In this document: one piece after another, positions 1 through 9,270 of the stretch | Layout: each line of letters begins with the position of its first letter | Numbering within the stretch: position 1 is the first letter of the stretch | DNA from: JADJYF01 sp965278995 | GTDB taxonomy: Bacteria; Pseudomonadota; Gammaproteobacteria; Ga0077536 | NCBI GenBank assembly: GCA_965278995.1 | Contig: OZ257136.1 | Coordinates: forward strand, 3,410,001-3,474,000 | DNA length: 64,000 bases | Reading direction: 5' to 3' | Notes under the pieces: model-generated | What the model was told of the DNA's origin: nothing | The model's database searches: none | The model's input: only the letters and a program-made list of their open reading frames with translations | Made by a program: the position numbers and the translations under genes

Positions 1-24
1 GGAATACAGGGAGTCGAAACCGAT

Positions 25-828
25 ATGCTCAGCACTTATCAGCTGCCTGCAACGCCACTGTCGATAGGCCGCGTGCTCGATGCGGGCACGCGACTGTACA
101 CGCAGTCGTTCCAGCGCATTATTCCGCTGTCGATTGGCGCACAAGTCGTCTTGCAGTTACCTGCCCTGGTCATGCTTCCTTTCGGCTCGCCGGCAGCGCC
201 ATCCGGCATCGCAATAGCCGTGACGGCGGTTGTCTACGTGGCGGCAGTAGTTGCGGCCATCGGCTTGTATCTCGGCGTCATTGTCCGCCTGTGGCAGGTC
301 GCCAACGGTACCGACCTGGACACCCGCGCCGCACTGCAAGCCGGCTACAGGTTCGGCGTACCTTTCGTTCTCGGCGGTCTGCTCTACATGCTCCTGGTCA
401 TGGGCGGCATAATCCTGCTCATCGTGCCCGGCATCTACCTCGCGATGTCGATGTACCTCTACAGCTACCTCGTCGTCATCGAGAAACTCGGCGCGGTCGC
501 CTCGCTCAAGCGCAGTCATGCGTTGATCCGTGGTCACTGGTGGCGCAGCGCGACAATTGCAACGATTCCGCTCGTATTGATGCTATGCATGATGGCCGCG
601 TTCCAATTCCTGCCGGTCTTCCTGTTCGGCCTGAACCTTGAGTCCGGTGAATTCGAAGCCGGTGCATTTTTTCAGTTCGCCATCGGCGTGGTCGGGGCAG
701 TCATCAACGCAATCCTGCTCCCGTGGTACCACGCTGTGCTGCTCGCCCTTTATAACGATCTGTGTCTGCGCCGCGAAGGGGGCGATCTCGAACAGCGACT
801 GGCCGCACTCGGCAGCGCCGGAGCCTGA
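25..828 (+). CDS. multi-pass membrane protein of a MoxR-type gene cluster
   Basis: A 267-residue protein with about five or six hydrophobic segments (near residues 33-52, 62-90, 115-150, 175-203 and 215-240) and almost no long soluble region. It looks like the glycerophosphodiester-phosphodiesterase-type membrane-domain or DUF-type integral membrane proteins that often stand beside DUF4129 genes. No catalytic motif is visible. A GGGAG lies 11 bases before the ATG. Its TGA shares one base with the ATG of the DUF4129 gene, so the two are probably co-translated. The function is unknown; the context suggests a role in the envelope module that follows. Confidence 0.75.
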   Translation: MLSTYQLPATPLSIGRVLDAGTRLYTQSFQRIIPLSIGAQVVLQLPALVMLPFGSPAAPSGIAIAVTAVVYVAAVVAAIGLYLGVIVRLWQVANGTDLDTRAALQAGYRFGVPFVLGGLLYMLLVMGGIILLIVPGIYLAMSMYLYSYLVVIEKLGAVASLKRSHALIRGHWWRSATIATIPLVLMLCMMAAFQFLPVFLFGLNLESGEFEAGAFFQFAIGVVGAVINAILLPWYHAVLLALYNDLCLRREGGDLEQRLAALGSAGA

Positions 829-1754
829 TGCGCGTCACCGCCGGGGCTTGCCCGGTATGGTTGTGCGTATGGGTGAGCCTGCTGGCGCCGCTGGCGGTGA
901 GCGCCGAATCGACGCCGGCGGGGCTCTGCCGCACGGCGCTGCTGTCGGCTTATCGGAACGCCAGTCTGCCGTCCAACTTTCGCCAGCTGTGTGGTACGCA
1001 GAGCGACCCGCGCAGCGCATGGCTTGCGACGATCAAGTTCAACGAGACGCTTGGCCGCGAACGCTTGCATGATCTCCTGCTGGTGGCCGATGACCTCGAT
1101 CGCGCGATCGTCCCGAATCCACTGCGGGCCGAACGCCTGCCGCCTATCCTGGCTGAAACTATCCAGACAACGACACCCGCTCTGACCTGGCTCGAGCGAC
1201 TGTGGCGATGGCTGACGCGGAATGCGTCGGACGAAGCGCTCGATCTGACCTGGTTGTGGGACTTGCTCGAACGCCATGCGCCGCCGACCGCCGTCCTCGA
1301 TGCGCTCGTCCGGGTGACGGTGGTGCTGATTCTGGTCTGCGCGCTTTACGTGGTGCTGCGTGGAGTCGACATCAAGCGCCGAGCGCGTTGGCGCTGGCAA
1401 CGACGCCCCGGCGTTCGCCCGACCAATCCGAGCGCTGTGTTCAGCGGAGATCCTGCTGCAAGCTGGGACAGCGTGCTTGCAACGACGCCGGGTGCCCGCC
1501 CGGCTGCGCTGTTGCGCTGGCTGCTGAACGCTTTGACACAAGCCGGAATCATTCCACGCAATCCGGCTTTGACCGGGCGCGAGCTGGCTGCCGGCCTGCA
1601 ATCTGTACGGCCGGAACTCTCGCCTGCATTCAGCGCGGTGATCGACGATATCGAATCCTGCCTTTTCAGTGGGCGTGACGCTTTGACGGCAGCTGCGCTG
1701 GAACAACTGGGCACGCGCGTCGATACGCTGATCAGGCAGGCGAGTCGTTCGTGA
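828..1754 (+). CDS. DUF4129 domain-containing membrane protein
   Basis: A 308-residue protein starting with a clear signal peptide (Ala-rich end around residues 18-24). A periplasmic portion follows, then one transmembrane helix near residues 160-185 (LILVCALYVVLRG), and a cytoplasmic C-terminal region of about 110 residues matching DUF4129. ATG 828 was preferred to an in-frame upstream ATG at 762 because it gives the signal peptide and couples to the previous stop. DUF4129 proteins are typically encoded with DUF4350, MoxR and DUF58 genes, as here. Their biochemical role is not established, though envelope assembly or stress has been suggested for such modules. Confidence 0.8.
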   Translation: MRVTAGACPVWLCVWVSLLAPLAVSAESTPAGLCRTALLSAYRNASLPSNFRQLCGTQSDPRSAWLATIKFNETLGRERLHDLLLVADDLDRAIVPNPLRAERLPPILAETIQTTTPALTWLERLWRWLTRNASDEALDLTWLWDLLERHAPPTAVLDALVRVTVVLILVCALYVVLRGVDIKRRARWRWQRRPGVRPTNPSAVFSGDPAASWDSVLATTPGARPAALLRWLLNALTQAGIIPRNPALTGRELAAGLQSVRPELSPAFSAVIDDIESCLFSGRDALTAAALEQLGTRVDTLIRQASRS

Positions 1755-2980
1755 ACGAACGTCTCATCAGCGTGTTCGGTGCTGTGCTGGCGTTGATCGC
1801 CGTGATCAGTCTGGTCGTGCCGGCCCCACACGTCGAGGCACCGATTTCGCGGCCACTCAGCATGGATCGCGGTTCGCACGGGTTGCATGCCCTGTTTCGC
1901 TGGATCGAACGCGGTCACATCACGGTGGTATCGCTTCAACAACGCTATCACGCGCTGCCTGAAGTCGCTGTGGGCAATCGACATCTGCTGATCACGACGC
2001 TGCCGGTACGCACGCTGACCCGCGCTGATGAGCGGCGAGCGCTGGTCGACTGGATCAGTGCCGGCAATACTCTGTTGCTGCTGGTCGCAAAAAACACCAC
2101 CCCGGCATGGGCGCAGACTCAAACGGAAATCGACGTGGACTTGTGGCGCGACCTCGCGCTCGATCGGAATTCGCGCGGCGTCCGCATTCCGCTCAGGCCG
2201 GCTGACGGTGATGGCACTTCGCTGACATTGCAAGCCGGAGCCCGGCACCCCCTCTTCACCGGCGTACGCCATCTGTCAGTCGATGTCCGAAGCGTACCGG
2301 CGCGAACACCTGCCGCCGGTGTGCGTGAGAACCGCGGCGCCGTGGCGAAACCGAAAGTCGGTTCGTCGACGATATCGGACTATCTCTGGCTGCGTCATCT
2401 GGGTGCCGGGCGACTCATCGTAGCGACCGATACGACGATGTTTGCCAACGCACGTCTCGGTCAGGCCGATAACGCGCGCCTGCTCAATAATCTGCTTGGC
2501 CTCACGCTGCGCCCGGGGGGGGGCGTGATCGTCGACGACATGCATCAAGGCATCAGCGCACTGTATGACCCGGTTGCATTTGCCCGCGACCGACGCGTCC
2601 ATGTATCGGTGATGTTCATGCTTGGCCTGTGGTTGGCCTGGATAGTCGGCCATGGCAATCGCTTCGGCCCTCGCCAGTCCGTTCAACCACACGAGAGCGG
2701 TGCCCGATTTGCACGCGCGGTAGGTGGACTGCTGGCTCGGCAAGCCTCACCGGCTGCCGTGGCAGGGGCCTTGATTGCCGCATTCGAGCGCGATTGCCGA
2801 CGACGCTATCCTGAGCGTTGTGCAACCGGGTTCAGTGCAACCGCACTGGCAAAGTGGCCGGCAATGCCCGCACCGGCCACGCAAGGCTTTCTGGAAGCCG
2901 AGCGTGCGCTCGCGGCCGGTCGCACTCCCGATCTCATCGTACTCGCCAATGATTTGCGTACACTCAGGAACTGCTTATGA
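1751..2980 (+). CDS. DUF4350 domain-containing protein
   Basis: A 409-residue protein with an N-terminal transmembrane anchor (about residues 9-26) and a DUF4350-like soluble domain (about 35-245). A second hydrophobic helix follows near residues 285-300 (VMFMLGLWLAWIVGHGNRFGP), then a C-terminal cytoplasmic region. The GTG start overlaps the DUF4129 stop and the stop overlaps the ATG of the MoxR gene, so translational coupling is likely throughout. The family has no known enzyme activity. Its position between DUF4129 and MoxR is the standard one for these clusters. Confidence 0.78.
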   Translation: MNERLISVFGAVLALIAVISLVVPAPHVEAPISRPLSMDRGSHGLHALFRWIERGHITVVSLQQRYHALPEVAVGNRHLLITTLPVRTLTRADERRALVDWISAGNTLLLLVAKNTTPAWAQTQTEIDVDLWRDLALDRNSRGVRIPLRPADGDGTSLTLQAGARHPLFTGVRHLSVDVRSVPARTPAAGVRENRGAVAKPKVGSSTISDYLWLRHLGAGRLIVATDTTMFANARLGQADNARLLNNLLGLTLRPGGGVIVDDMHQGISALYDPVAFARDRRVHVSVMFMLGLWLAWIVGHGNRFGPRQSVQPHESGARFARAVGGLLARQASPAAVAGALIAAFERDCRRRYPERCATGFSATALAKWPAMPAPATQGFLEAERALAAGRTPDLIVLANDLRTLRNCL

Positions 2981-3927
2981 CCGCTGCCAGCGAATTGCTC
3001 GCCTCGTTCAATGCGCGTATCGGCGACGCTGCTTTCGGTCTGGAGACCGTCGTGCACAGTCTCGCCATCGCCACCATCGCTCGCGGGCACGTCCTGTTGC
3101 AGGGCGTGCCAGGCATCGGCAAGACACTGCTCGCACGGGCATTCACGCGGACTCTGGGCGGACGCTTCGAACGCATCCAGTGCACAGCCGATTTGCTGCC
3201 GGCAGACCTGACCGGTGTACACGTGTTCGATGCGGCACGCGGCGAATTCATCCTGCATCCAGGACCGCTGTTTGGCGATGTCGTTCTGGTCGATGAAATC
3301 AACCGTACCGGCCCCAAGACCCAGTCGGCGATGCTGCAGGCCATGGAAGAACGCGCGATTGGACTCGATCGCGAAACTTACCGGCTGTCAGAGGATTTTC
3401 TCGTGATCGCGACGCAGAATCCCTACGAGTTCGAGGGCACCTATCCTCTGCCGGAATCGCAACTTGATCGCTTTCTGCTGCGTATCGATATCCCCTATCC
3501 CACGGTCGATGCGGAGCGCGCCGTACTCCTTGCCTACGATCGTCCGGGCGCCGACTACCCGGCCCGCCTCGACGCTATCACGCCGCTGCCCGACGGGCTG
3601 CTCGCAGCCGCGCGAGCTCAAACAGCAGCGGTTCATATCGCAGCTTCGGTCTATGACTATGCGCTCGCGATCGCGCAGGCGACGCGTTCCGATAGCCAGG
3701 TCACCCTGGGTCTGTCGACCCGCGGCCTGCTCGCGCTGATGCGTTCGGCACGCGCCGAGGCGGCGCTCAACGGGCACGATTTCGTGAGTCCCGACGACAT
3801 CAAGCGGCTCGCTGCACGGGTCGTTGGTCATCGACTCATCCTGGCGCCCGAGGCGAGTCTGGAAGGACTGACCGCGGGAGATGTTCTCGACGCGCTGCTC
3901 GGAAAGATCGAAGTGCCGCGAGCCTGA
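2977..3927 (+). CDS. MoxR-family AAA+ ATPase
   Basis: A 316-residue AAA+ ATPase. Walker A is GVPGIGKT (residues 43-50), Walker B is VVLVDE (102-107) and sensor 1 lies in IATQNP (about 144-149); a C-terminal lid domain follows. Length and motif order are typical of MoxR proteins, which act as chaperone-like ATPases, usually with a VWA or DUF58 partner. The ATG lies in the ATGA overlap with the DUF4350 stop. The DUF58 gene 72 bases downstream is the expected partner. Confidence 0.93.
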   Translation: MTAASELLASFNARIGDAAFGLETVVHSLAIATIARGHVLLQGVPGIGKTLLARAFTRTLGGRFERIQCTADLLPADLTGVHVFDAARGEFILHPGPLFGDVVLVDEINRTGPKTQSAMLQAMEERAIGLDRETYRLSEDFLVIATQNPYEFEGTYPLPESQLDRFLLRIDIPYPTVDAERAVLLAYDRPGADYPARLDAITPLPDGLLAAARAQTAAVHIAASVYDYALAIAQATRSDSQVTLGLSTRGLLALMRSARAEAALNGHDFVSPDDIKRLAARVVGHRLILAPEASLEGLTAGDVLDALLGKIEVPRA

Positions 3928-3999
3928 AGCGGTGACTGTCGCGGCAGTCGCGAGTACCGGACGCGCGCGCTTCCGTTACGTGAGTCCGCGGATATCGCC

Positions 4000-5295
4000 A
4001 TGCACCTGACGTGGCGAAGCTATGCCCTGCTCACGGTGATTGTGTTGCTGGGCATCGGCAGTGAATGGCTGACCCATTGGAGCCTGGACCTGTGGCGCCT
4101 GCTTGCCGCCAGTCAGATCGTCCTGCTCCTGCTGGAAGCACGCTGGTGTCGTCATCAGCAACTTGAAATCAATCGCGAGGTGCACTCCCGCGCGTATCTC
4201 GGACGCCCGCTGCGCGTTGACTTCACACTGCGTAATCCAGGTCGCGCATATCTTCGGGTGCAACTCGTCCAGGGTCTGCCGGCCGCGCTGCACGGCGAGC
4301 ACACCGTGCAGAAGCATGCGCTCGACGCAGGTATTTCAAAGACTCAGAGTATCCAGGTCACGCCAATAGCGCTGGGTCCCTACGTATGGGACGCGCTCCA
4401 TCTGCGTCTGTGCGGTTGTTTCGGACTCGCCTGGTGGGAACGACGATTGGCCGTGCCGGGCAGCGGCGAAGTCGTTCCCGATGCGTTGACGCTGAGCGAA
4501 CGGCGCGCGGTCACTGCCGGTGGTGGCGATGTGGCTGGCGCAGGTGCCGGCCCTGGCCTGGAACTGCTGGGATTGCGCGAGTATCAGCCTGGCATGCCAT
4601 TGCGCCTGCTCGATTGGAAAGCAAGCGCGCGAACCGGCAAACCCTGGGTGCGTGTGTTCGCGCAGGAAGAACGTCTCGACCTGCTGTTGATGCTCGATTG
4701 CAGCCGGCGCAGTTCGCTCGCATCGGGCGAGCTGAGCCGGCTGCATCATTTCATCAATGTCGCTGCCCGCCTGGCGGAAGCAGCCGAGAGGCGGCGTGAC
4801 CCGGTCGGACTGCTCACGTTCGCTGATCGTGTCCTCGAACAGAGTCGACCTGCGCACGGCACTGCTGTGCTTGCACAGCTGCGCGCAGCGCTCGGACGCA
4901 GCCGATCGCTACCGACTGAACCAAGCCTGTTGCAGGCCGTCATTTCAGTGCGGCATCTGCTAAGCAATCGCACCCTGGTCGTGCTGCTGACTGATCTGGA
5001 TGTCGACGAACGTGGCGGGCAATGGTTGAACGCGCTCCGACTGCTGACGCCCAGACATCTGCCACTGGTTGCGTGCATGCGCGATGACGAACTCGATCAA
5101 TTGCGGCTCGCGCCGGCGAAGCACTGGCGCGACCCTTATGACATCCTTGCAGCGACCGAACTTGAACAGGCCATGGCCGTCAATCAGGCACATGCCCGCA
5201 GACTCGGCGCGCACGTCATCGCGGCACGTCCGCGCGATCTGGACAGCGCTGTGCTCAATGCCTACTCGACGCTGCGCAGGCAACATCGCGTTTGA
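4000..5295 (+). CDS. DUF58 domain-containing protein
   Basis: A 431-residue protein with two N-terminal hydrophobic helices (about residues 8-45) followed by a DUF58 region. The family motif GLREYQPGMPLRLLDWKAS lies at about 190-208, and a VWA-like fold follows (LLLMLDCSRR near 230, VVLLTDLD near 330). DUF58 proteins are the usual partners of MoxR ATPases. ATG 4000 is taken as the start because it gives the conserved membrane hairpin. The gene ends 13 bases from the stop of the convergent SpoIIM-like gene. Confidence 0.88.
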   Translation: MHLTWRSYALLTVIVLLGIGSEWLTHWSLDLWRLLAASQIVLLLLEARWCRHQQLEINREVHSRAYLGRPLRVDFTLRNPGRAYLRVQLVQGLPAALHGEHTVQKHALDAGISKTQSIQVTPIALGPYVWDALHLRLCGCFGLAWWERRLAVPGSGEVVPDALTLSERRAVTAGGGDVAGAGAGPGLELLGLREYQPGMPLRLLDWKASARTGKPWVRVFAQEERLDLLLMLDCSRRSSLASGELSRLHHFINVAARLAEAAERRRDPVGLLTFADRVLEQSRPAHGTAVLAQLRAALGRSRSLPTEPSLLQAVISVRHLLSNRTLVVLLTDLDVDERGGQWLNALRLLTPRHLPLVACMRDDELDQLRLAPAKHWRDPYDILAATELEQAMAVNQAHARRLGAHVIAARPRDLDSAVLNAYSTLRRQHRV

Positions 5296-5308
5296 GCCGA
5301 TGTCACTC

Positions 5309-6289
5309 TCAATAGGGCGTTCGTCGAAACCAGGCTCCGCTCAAGGTGATGATCAGCAGCACCTCGTAGCAGCAACCGATGACTGCACGGTTGGCCAGCG
5401 GATAGCCGTCATCGGGCGAGATAAACCCTTCAATCACGCCAGCGCCGATCAGAAAGGGCAGACAGACCGCCAATACACCCGCTGACGCCTGAACCGCCTG
5501 CCTGAATGCGTGGGACCTGCTCCGGTTCCCGGGACGCGCGAGTGCCTCACCAAGATTGATGCCAGCTGCTGAAGCAATCCAGATGACGGACAGCTCCACA
5601 GGTCCGTGAGCCACCACGAATCGGAACAGATCGTCGGCCAGACCGTAGCGTGCCGTGAACGCGAATGCGCCGCCAAGCATGAAGCCATTGACGGCCAGTA
5701 TGTAGAGCGTGCCGATGCCATAGAACGTACCGAGCGTGAAGGCGAACAGCGCGACGACGATATTGTTCGTCATGATGCCGAAAGCGACAAATGCCGGTGG
5801 CACGACCGCAAGCAGCCCATCGGTCCACAATACGCCACGTTCGACGCTGTCGATCATCGCCTCGGATGCGACCAGTCCTGCAAGTTCGGGATAGCGCCAG
5901 ACCAGCCCCGCGCCGGCCAGAGCTGCGATAAAAAAAATCGTGACGACTGCCGCCAGACGCCCGGGCAAGGCCTGCATGTCGTGACGCACCCGGCGACCGA
6001 GCAGTTCGGCCAGCGACTCGCGCCAGCGTTGCGGTTCGCGATAGAGGAGTGACGTCGCACGTACCAGCAGTGTTTCCAGCCGCACCGTGAGATCGGCATC
6101 GGGGCCGAGCACACTTCGCGCGAGTCCGACATCGCCGATCAACGCTGCATAAGCACGCACCACCGAAGCTGCCCGCGCAGTGGATTGCCCGTTGCGGTCG
6201 CGGTCGCTTTCGACCCACTCCGCAACGAGGTGCCAGCCCGCGTGACGCGCAGCCAACCAGCGCCGCAGCCCTCCGCGGGCGGAATTCAC
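5309..6289 (-). CDS. stage II sporulation protein M (SpoIIM)-like membrane protein
   Basis: A 326-residue integral membrane protein with a soluble N-terminal region of about 105 residues. Six or so hydrophobic helices follow, including VVTIFFIAALAGAGLVW and NNIVVALFAFTLGTFYGIG. The family name comes from Bacillus SpoIIM, but non-sporulating proteobacteria carry homologues beside MoxR/DUF58/RDD genes. GTG 6289 was chosen because it overlaps the RDD stop as GTGA; the in-frame ATG at 6406 would place 39 non-conserved residues inside the RDD gene. Role in this organism unknown. Confidence 0.8.
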   Translation of the reverse strand: MNSARGGLRRWLAARHAGWHLVAEWVESDRDRNGQSTARAASVVRAYAALIGDVGLARSVLGPDADLTVRLETLLVRATSLLYREPQRWRESLAELLGRRVRHDMQALPGRLAAVVTIFFIAALAGAGLVWRYPELAGLVASEAMIDSVERGVLWTDGLLAVVPPAFVAFGIMTNNIVVALFAFTLGTFYGIGTLYILAVNGFMLGGAFAFTARYGLADDLFRFVVAHGPVELSVIWIASAAGINLGEALARPGNRSRSHAFRQAVQASAGVLAVCLPFLIGAGVIEGFISPDDGYPLANRAVIGCCYEVLLIITLSGAWFRRTPY

Positions 6290-7020
6290 GGTTGTTTCCG
6301 AGCGGTTATCAGGCCTTGTAACTGACCAAGCAGCTGAGCGTCGGTCGCGGATGGTTCCAGCCCGGCACCGACGGCCGCCAGCAGATCGTGCGCCATTCGC
6401 CTGCACCGCGCCGGTTCGAGTTCGTTCCAGCGTGCAACCAGGTCCTCCACCAACCGCAACGTTTCCGGCGTGCAGGCATGGGCCTCGGTATGACGCTCGA
6501 TTGACCGGCGAAGCGCGCGACTATCGTAATCGTCATAGATCAACACGGTGCCAGCGGCAAGATCGCCGATGCGTACAGCGCGTTTCGTCAGGAGGCAGCT
6601 GGCGATACCCACGCAATAAAACATCGGCGCAGAATCAAGCAGGCGGAATACATTGCGCACGGTGAGCATTGCGAACGTCGCCTGACGACCATCTTCGGCG
6701 ACGACCCGCACCCCGGCCATGCGCTTGCCGGGCGTGCTGCCGTGAAGCAGAACTTCGAGCAGCGGGTGATACAGCAGGTAAATCGCTACGGCCGGTCCGG
6801 CCACCAGCGCAATTCCCGTCCGTTCGACGAGATTCGCCAGCCCACCTGGCCCCAGCGCCCACCCCGCCGCCACGAACAGCAGCGGCCAGGCAACGGCGAG
6901 CAGGGTACGGATATGCCAGTCGATCAGAAAAGCGTAGCTGCGGGCACCGACGCCCGCGACCGTTATGCCGACGGCGAGACCTTGACCGGTAGCCAGTTCA
7001 AGAGCGGCAGGTGTGGCCAT
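6286..7020 (-). CDS. RDD family membrane protein
   Basis: A 244-residue protein with an RDD domain in the first 150 residues. It has three or four membrane helices (about 24-50, 65-85, 125-145) and the conserved PGKRMAGVRVV stretch near residues 96-106. The C-terminal 90 residues are soluble. RDD proteins are poorly characterised and have been linked to transport or Na+/H+ exchange. It is the first gene of a two-gene unit with the SpoIIM-like protein, transcribed towards the MoxR module. Confidence 0.85.
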   Translation of the reverse strand: MATPAALELATGQGLAVGITVAGVGARSYAFLIDWHIRTLLAVAWPLLFVAAGWALGPGGLANLVERTGIALVAGPAVAIYLLYHPLLEVLLHGSTPGKRMAGVRVVAEDGRQATFAMLTVRNVFRLLDSAPMFYCVGIASCLLTKRAVRIGDLAAGTVLIYDDYDSRALRRSIERHTEAHACTPETLRLVEDLVARWNELEPARCRRMAHDLLAAVGAGLEPSATDAQLLGQLQGLITARKQP

Positions 7021-7210
7021 AAGCGTGCGTGGTTATCCGTGGGCTTACGTGATGGGTAACCAGGGAGTCGGATGAGCGGCAGCCGGCGCCAGCCATGAGA
7101 CGAAACTACCTTACGGCCCACCCGCGACTGGCGCAAGTCGCCTGCCCACGCCTGACGACCGGTCCAGTCTCCACCGCGACGATGTATCGTGGCGCTCCGG
7201 CAGGCTGCTT

Positions 7211-7233
7211 CGGCGGCATTCACTCTGCCGCCG
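7211..7233 (+). promoter_or_regulatory. 8-bp perfect hairpin in the leader of the spermidine-synthase-like gene
   Basis: CGGCGGCA at 7211-7218 pairs perfectly with TGCCGCCG at 7226-7233 around a 7-base loop, 25 bases upstream of the ATG. No T-run follows, so it is not a classical intrinsic terminator. It could be an mRNA leader structure or simply a GC-rich coincidence. Confidence 0.3.
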
Positions 7234-7257
7234 ATCGGAAACCCGGGAGGCCCGATA

Positions 7258-8067
7258 ATGTTTCAACTCGACGAGCGTTTCCGCCGTCGCCTGTTGCATG
7301 GTGCGTTGGTTCATCGGGCCCGCAGCATGCATGGCGCAATCGAGATCCGCGAGGATGCCGAGTTCCGCTGGTTCACGGTGGGTGGGCGCATCGTGCAATC
7401 CTTGATGCGCAAGGCGTGCGCGCACGACATCGTTCTGCCGAACCAGCTGGCCATGCTCGCCGGACTGCTGTGGCGCGCGCGAGCGCCGACGCGTGTGCTC
7501 AACCTGGGTTTCGGCAGCGGCGCGTTCGAGCGCTTCTTCCACGCCAAAATGCCGAAATGCGAACGGGTTTCCGTCGAGATCGATACGACCCTGGTCGATA
7601 GTGCTCGCCGCTATTTCGAGATCCCGGCCGACTGGCCCGTACTGATTGAAGACGCTGCCGAATACCTTGCGCGCAGTACGCTCCGCTTCGATCTCATCCT
7701 CTGCGATATCTTCGCCGGCGAGTGTCATCCGGACTGCCTGTTCGACCCGTATTTTCAACGCGATGCTGCGCGACGCCTGCGCCCTGCCGGTGTGCTTGCC
7801 GTGAACGTCTCACCTACCGCCGAAGACGATCTCTCGGCGATCTTGACTGCCATGCGTCAATCATTCGAATGGGTCGTCGTGGCGCCCGTTCCTGACCACG
7901 GCAATGTCATCGTCTTCGCGGCGCATAACGAGTCGCCCGACGACAACCAGCTGGCGTTACGGGCTATGGCCTTCACACGCAAAACCGGCGCCGATCTGCG
8001 GCCATTTCTAACCGCCCTCGAACGACTCCCTGCGCGCAGCCGCGTCATGGGCCGCCGCCCACGTTGA
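7258..8067 (+). CDS. spermidine synthase-like methyltransferase-fold protein
   Basis: A 269-residue protein with a Rossmann methyltransferase/spermidine-synthase fold. A glycine-rich loop VLNLGFGSGAFERFF sits near residues 80-95, an acidic residue follows at SVEID near 110, and DLILCDIFAG lies near 145. ATG 7258 has a strong GGAGG seven bases upstream, so the longer in-frame start at 7189 is rejected. The N-terminal part lacks the usual spermidine-synthase beta sheet. True aminopropyltransferase activity is therefore uncertain; a methyltransferase role is possible. Confidence 0.75.
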   Translation: MFQLDERFRRRLLHGALVHRARSMHGAIEIREDAEFRWFTVGGRIVQSLMRKACAHDIVLPNQLAMLAGLLWRARAPTRVLNLGFGSGAFERFFHAKMPKCERVSVEIDTTLVDSARRYFEIPADWPVLIEDAAEYLARSTLRFDLILCDIFAGECHPDCLFDPYFQRDAARRLRPAGVLAVNVSPTAEDDLSAILTAMRQSFEWVVVAPVPDHGNVIVFAAHNESPDDNQLALRAMAFTRKTGADLRPFLTALERLPARSRVMGRRPR

Positions 8068-8104
8068 ACGGCGCGCGCCGACCACACCCGTCAGTCGAGC
8101 CAAA

Positions 8105-9115
8105 TCAATCAAGCGTGATCACCAGTTTGCCGAAGTGACCTGCCGCCTGCATGCAGTGAAATGCGGCCGGCGCTTCGCTGAACGGGAAGCTGCGATCGAT
8201 CACCGGTTGCAGGGCGTTGGCGCTGAATGCCGCGTTCATCGCTTCGAACATCTCGCGGCTGCCGACATAGATACCTTGTACCCGCAGGCTCTTCATCAGG
8301 ACGAAGACCGGATTGACGGTCGCCTCGAAGCCGGTCAACACACCGATCAACCACACGTTCCCGCCGATGCGAGCAGCTGCGCAGGATTTCTCCAGGGTTC
8401 CGGCACCGCCGACTTCGACCACGTGATCGACGCCGCGGCCGCCGGTTACGGCCAGCACGCGTTCTTCCCAGGCCGGATGCTGACGGTAGTTGATGGTCTC
8501 ATCGGCTCCGAGTGCGCGGGCGCGGGCGAGTTTATCGTCGCTGCTCGAGGTGATAATCACCCGCGCACCATGCATTTTTGCAATCTGCAGCGCGAACAAT
8601 GAGACGCCGCCGGTGCCCAGCACCAAGACGGTCTCGCCGGCTTTGACCTGCCCTTTCGTCACCAGCGCATGCCAGGCGGTGACGGCGGCACATGGCAGCG
8701 TGGCGGCCTGCTCGTAGCTCCAGCCTGCCGGCATGGCGACGACACCTTCCTCGCTCAGGCATACCTGTTGCGCGAGCATGCCGGGCAACCGACCGCCCAG
8801 CGCCGATTCCATCACCTCCGGTGACACGCCGCCCGCGTTCCAGCGCTGAAAGAACGTGCTGGCAACTTTATCGCCCACGGCAACGCGCGTGACGCCGGCA
8901 CCCACCGCAACCACCTCACCCGCGCCATCCGAACACGGGACCAGCGGCCAGCGATCGCTGTCGGCGTAGCCGAGCACATGCAGCAGATCGCGATAATTGA
9001 GCGATACGGCGTGGACCCGGACGACCACATCATGTGGCCCGGGTTGCGGCGTCGCGCGCGTGATGCCGCGCATGGCGTCGATGCCGTCGGTCGAATGGAC
9101 TTCCCATGCGTTCAT
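8105..9115 (-). CDS. zinc-independent alcohol dehydrogenase / quinone oxidoreductase-like (MDR)
   Basis: A 336-residue medium-chain dehydrogenase/reductase. The N-terminal GroES-like domain has the LNYRDLLHVLG segment (about 44-54). A Rossmann domain follows with VLVLGTGGVSLFALQIAKMHGA (about 158-180) and the catalytic-fold signature near residues 200-250. The cysteines of a structural zinc site are absent. It would reduce or oxidise an alcohol, aldehyde or enone with NAD(P)H; the substrate is unknown. ATG 9115 has GGGAG at the right distance. It diverges from the GST/Rieske unit, so it may share its regulation. Confidence 0.87.
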   Translation of the reverse strand: MNAWEVHSTDGIDAMRGITRATPQPGPHDVVVRVHAVSLNYRDLLHVLGYADSDRWPLVPCSDGAGEVVAVGAGVTRVAVGDKVASTFFQRWNAGGVSPEVMESALGGRLPGMLAQQVCLSEEGVVAMPAGWSYEQAATLPCAAVTAWHALVTKGQVKAGETVLVLGTGGVSLFALQIAKMHGARVIITSSSDDKLARARALGADETINYRQHPAWEERVLAVTGGRGVDHVVEVGGAGTLEKSCAAARIGGNVWLIGVLTGFEATVNPVFVLMKSLRVQGIYVGSREMFEAMNAAFSANALQPVIDRSFPFSEAPAAFHCMQAAGHFGKLVITLD

Positions 9116-9270
9116 GTCTGTGCTCCCTCGAGTTAGCTGGTATCGTCCGGTAGCAGGACGGATTACCGGCATTATGCCTTGCTCGGCACCAGGGTTGAGT
9201 GCCGCGAGCGGCCAGTGCGATGATGGCCGCCCGATAAGCGGCGTGTTTCGGACAAGGCGGGCATCAACGC

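Noticed and set aside
5309..6406. Longer SpoIIM-like protein starting at ATG 6406
   Set aside because: It would lie inside the RDD gene and add 39 non-conserved residues, while GTG 6289 overlaps the RDD stop as expected for coupled genes.
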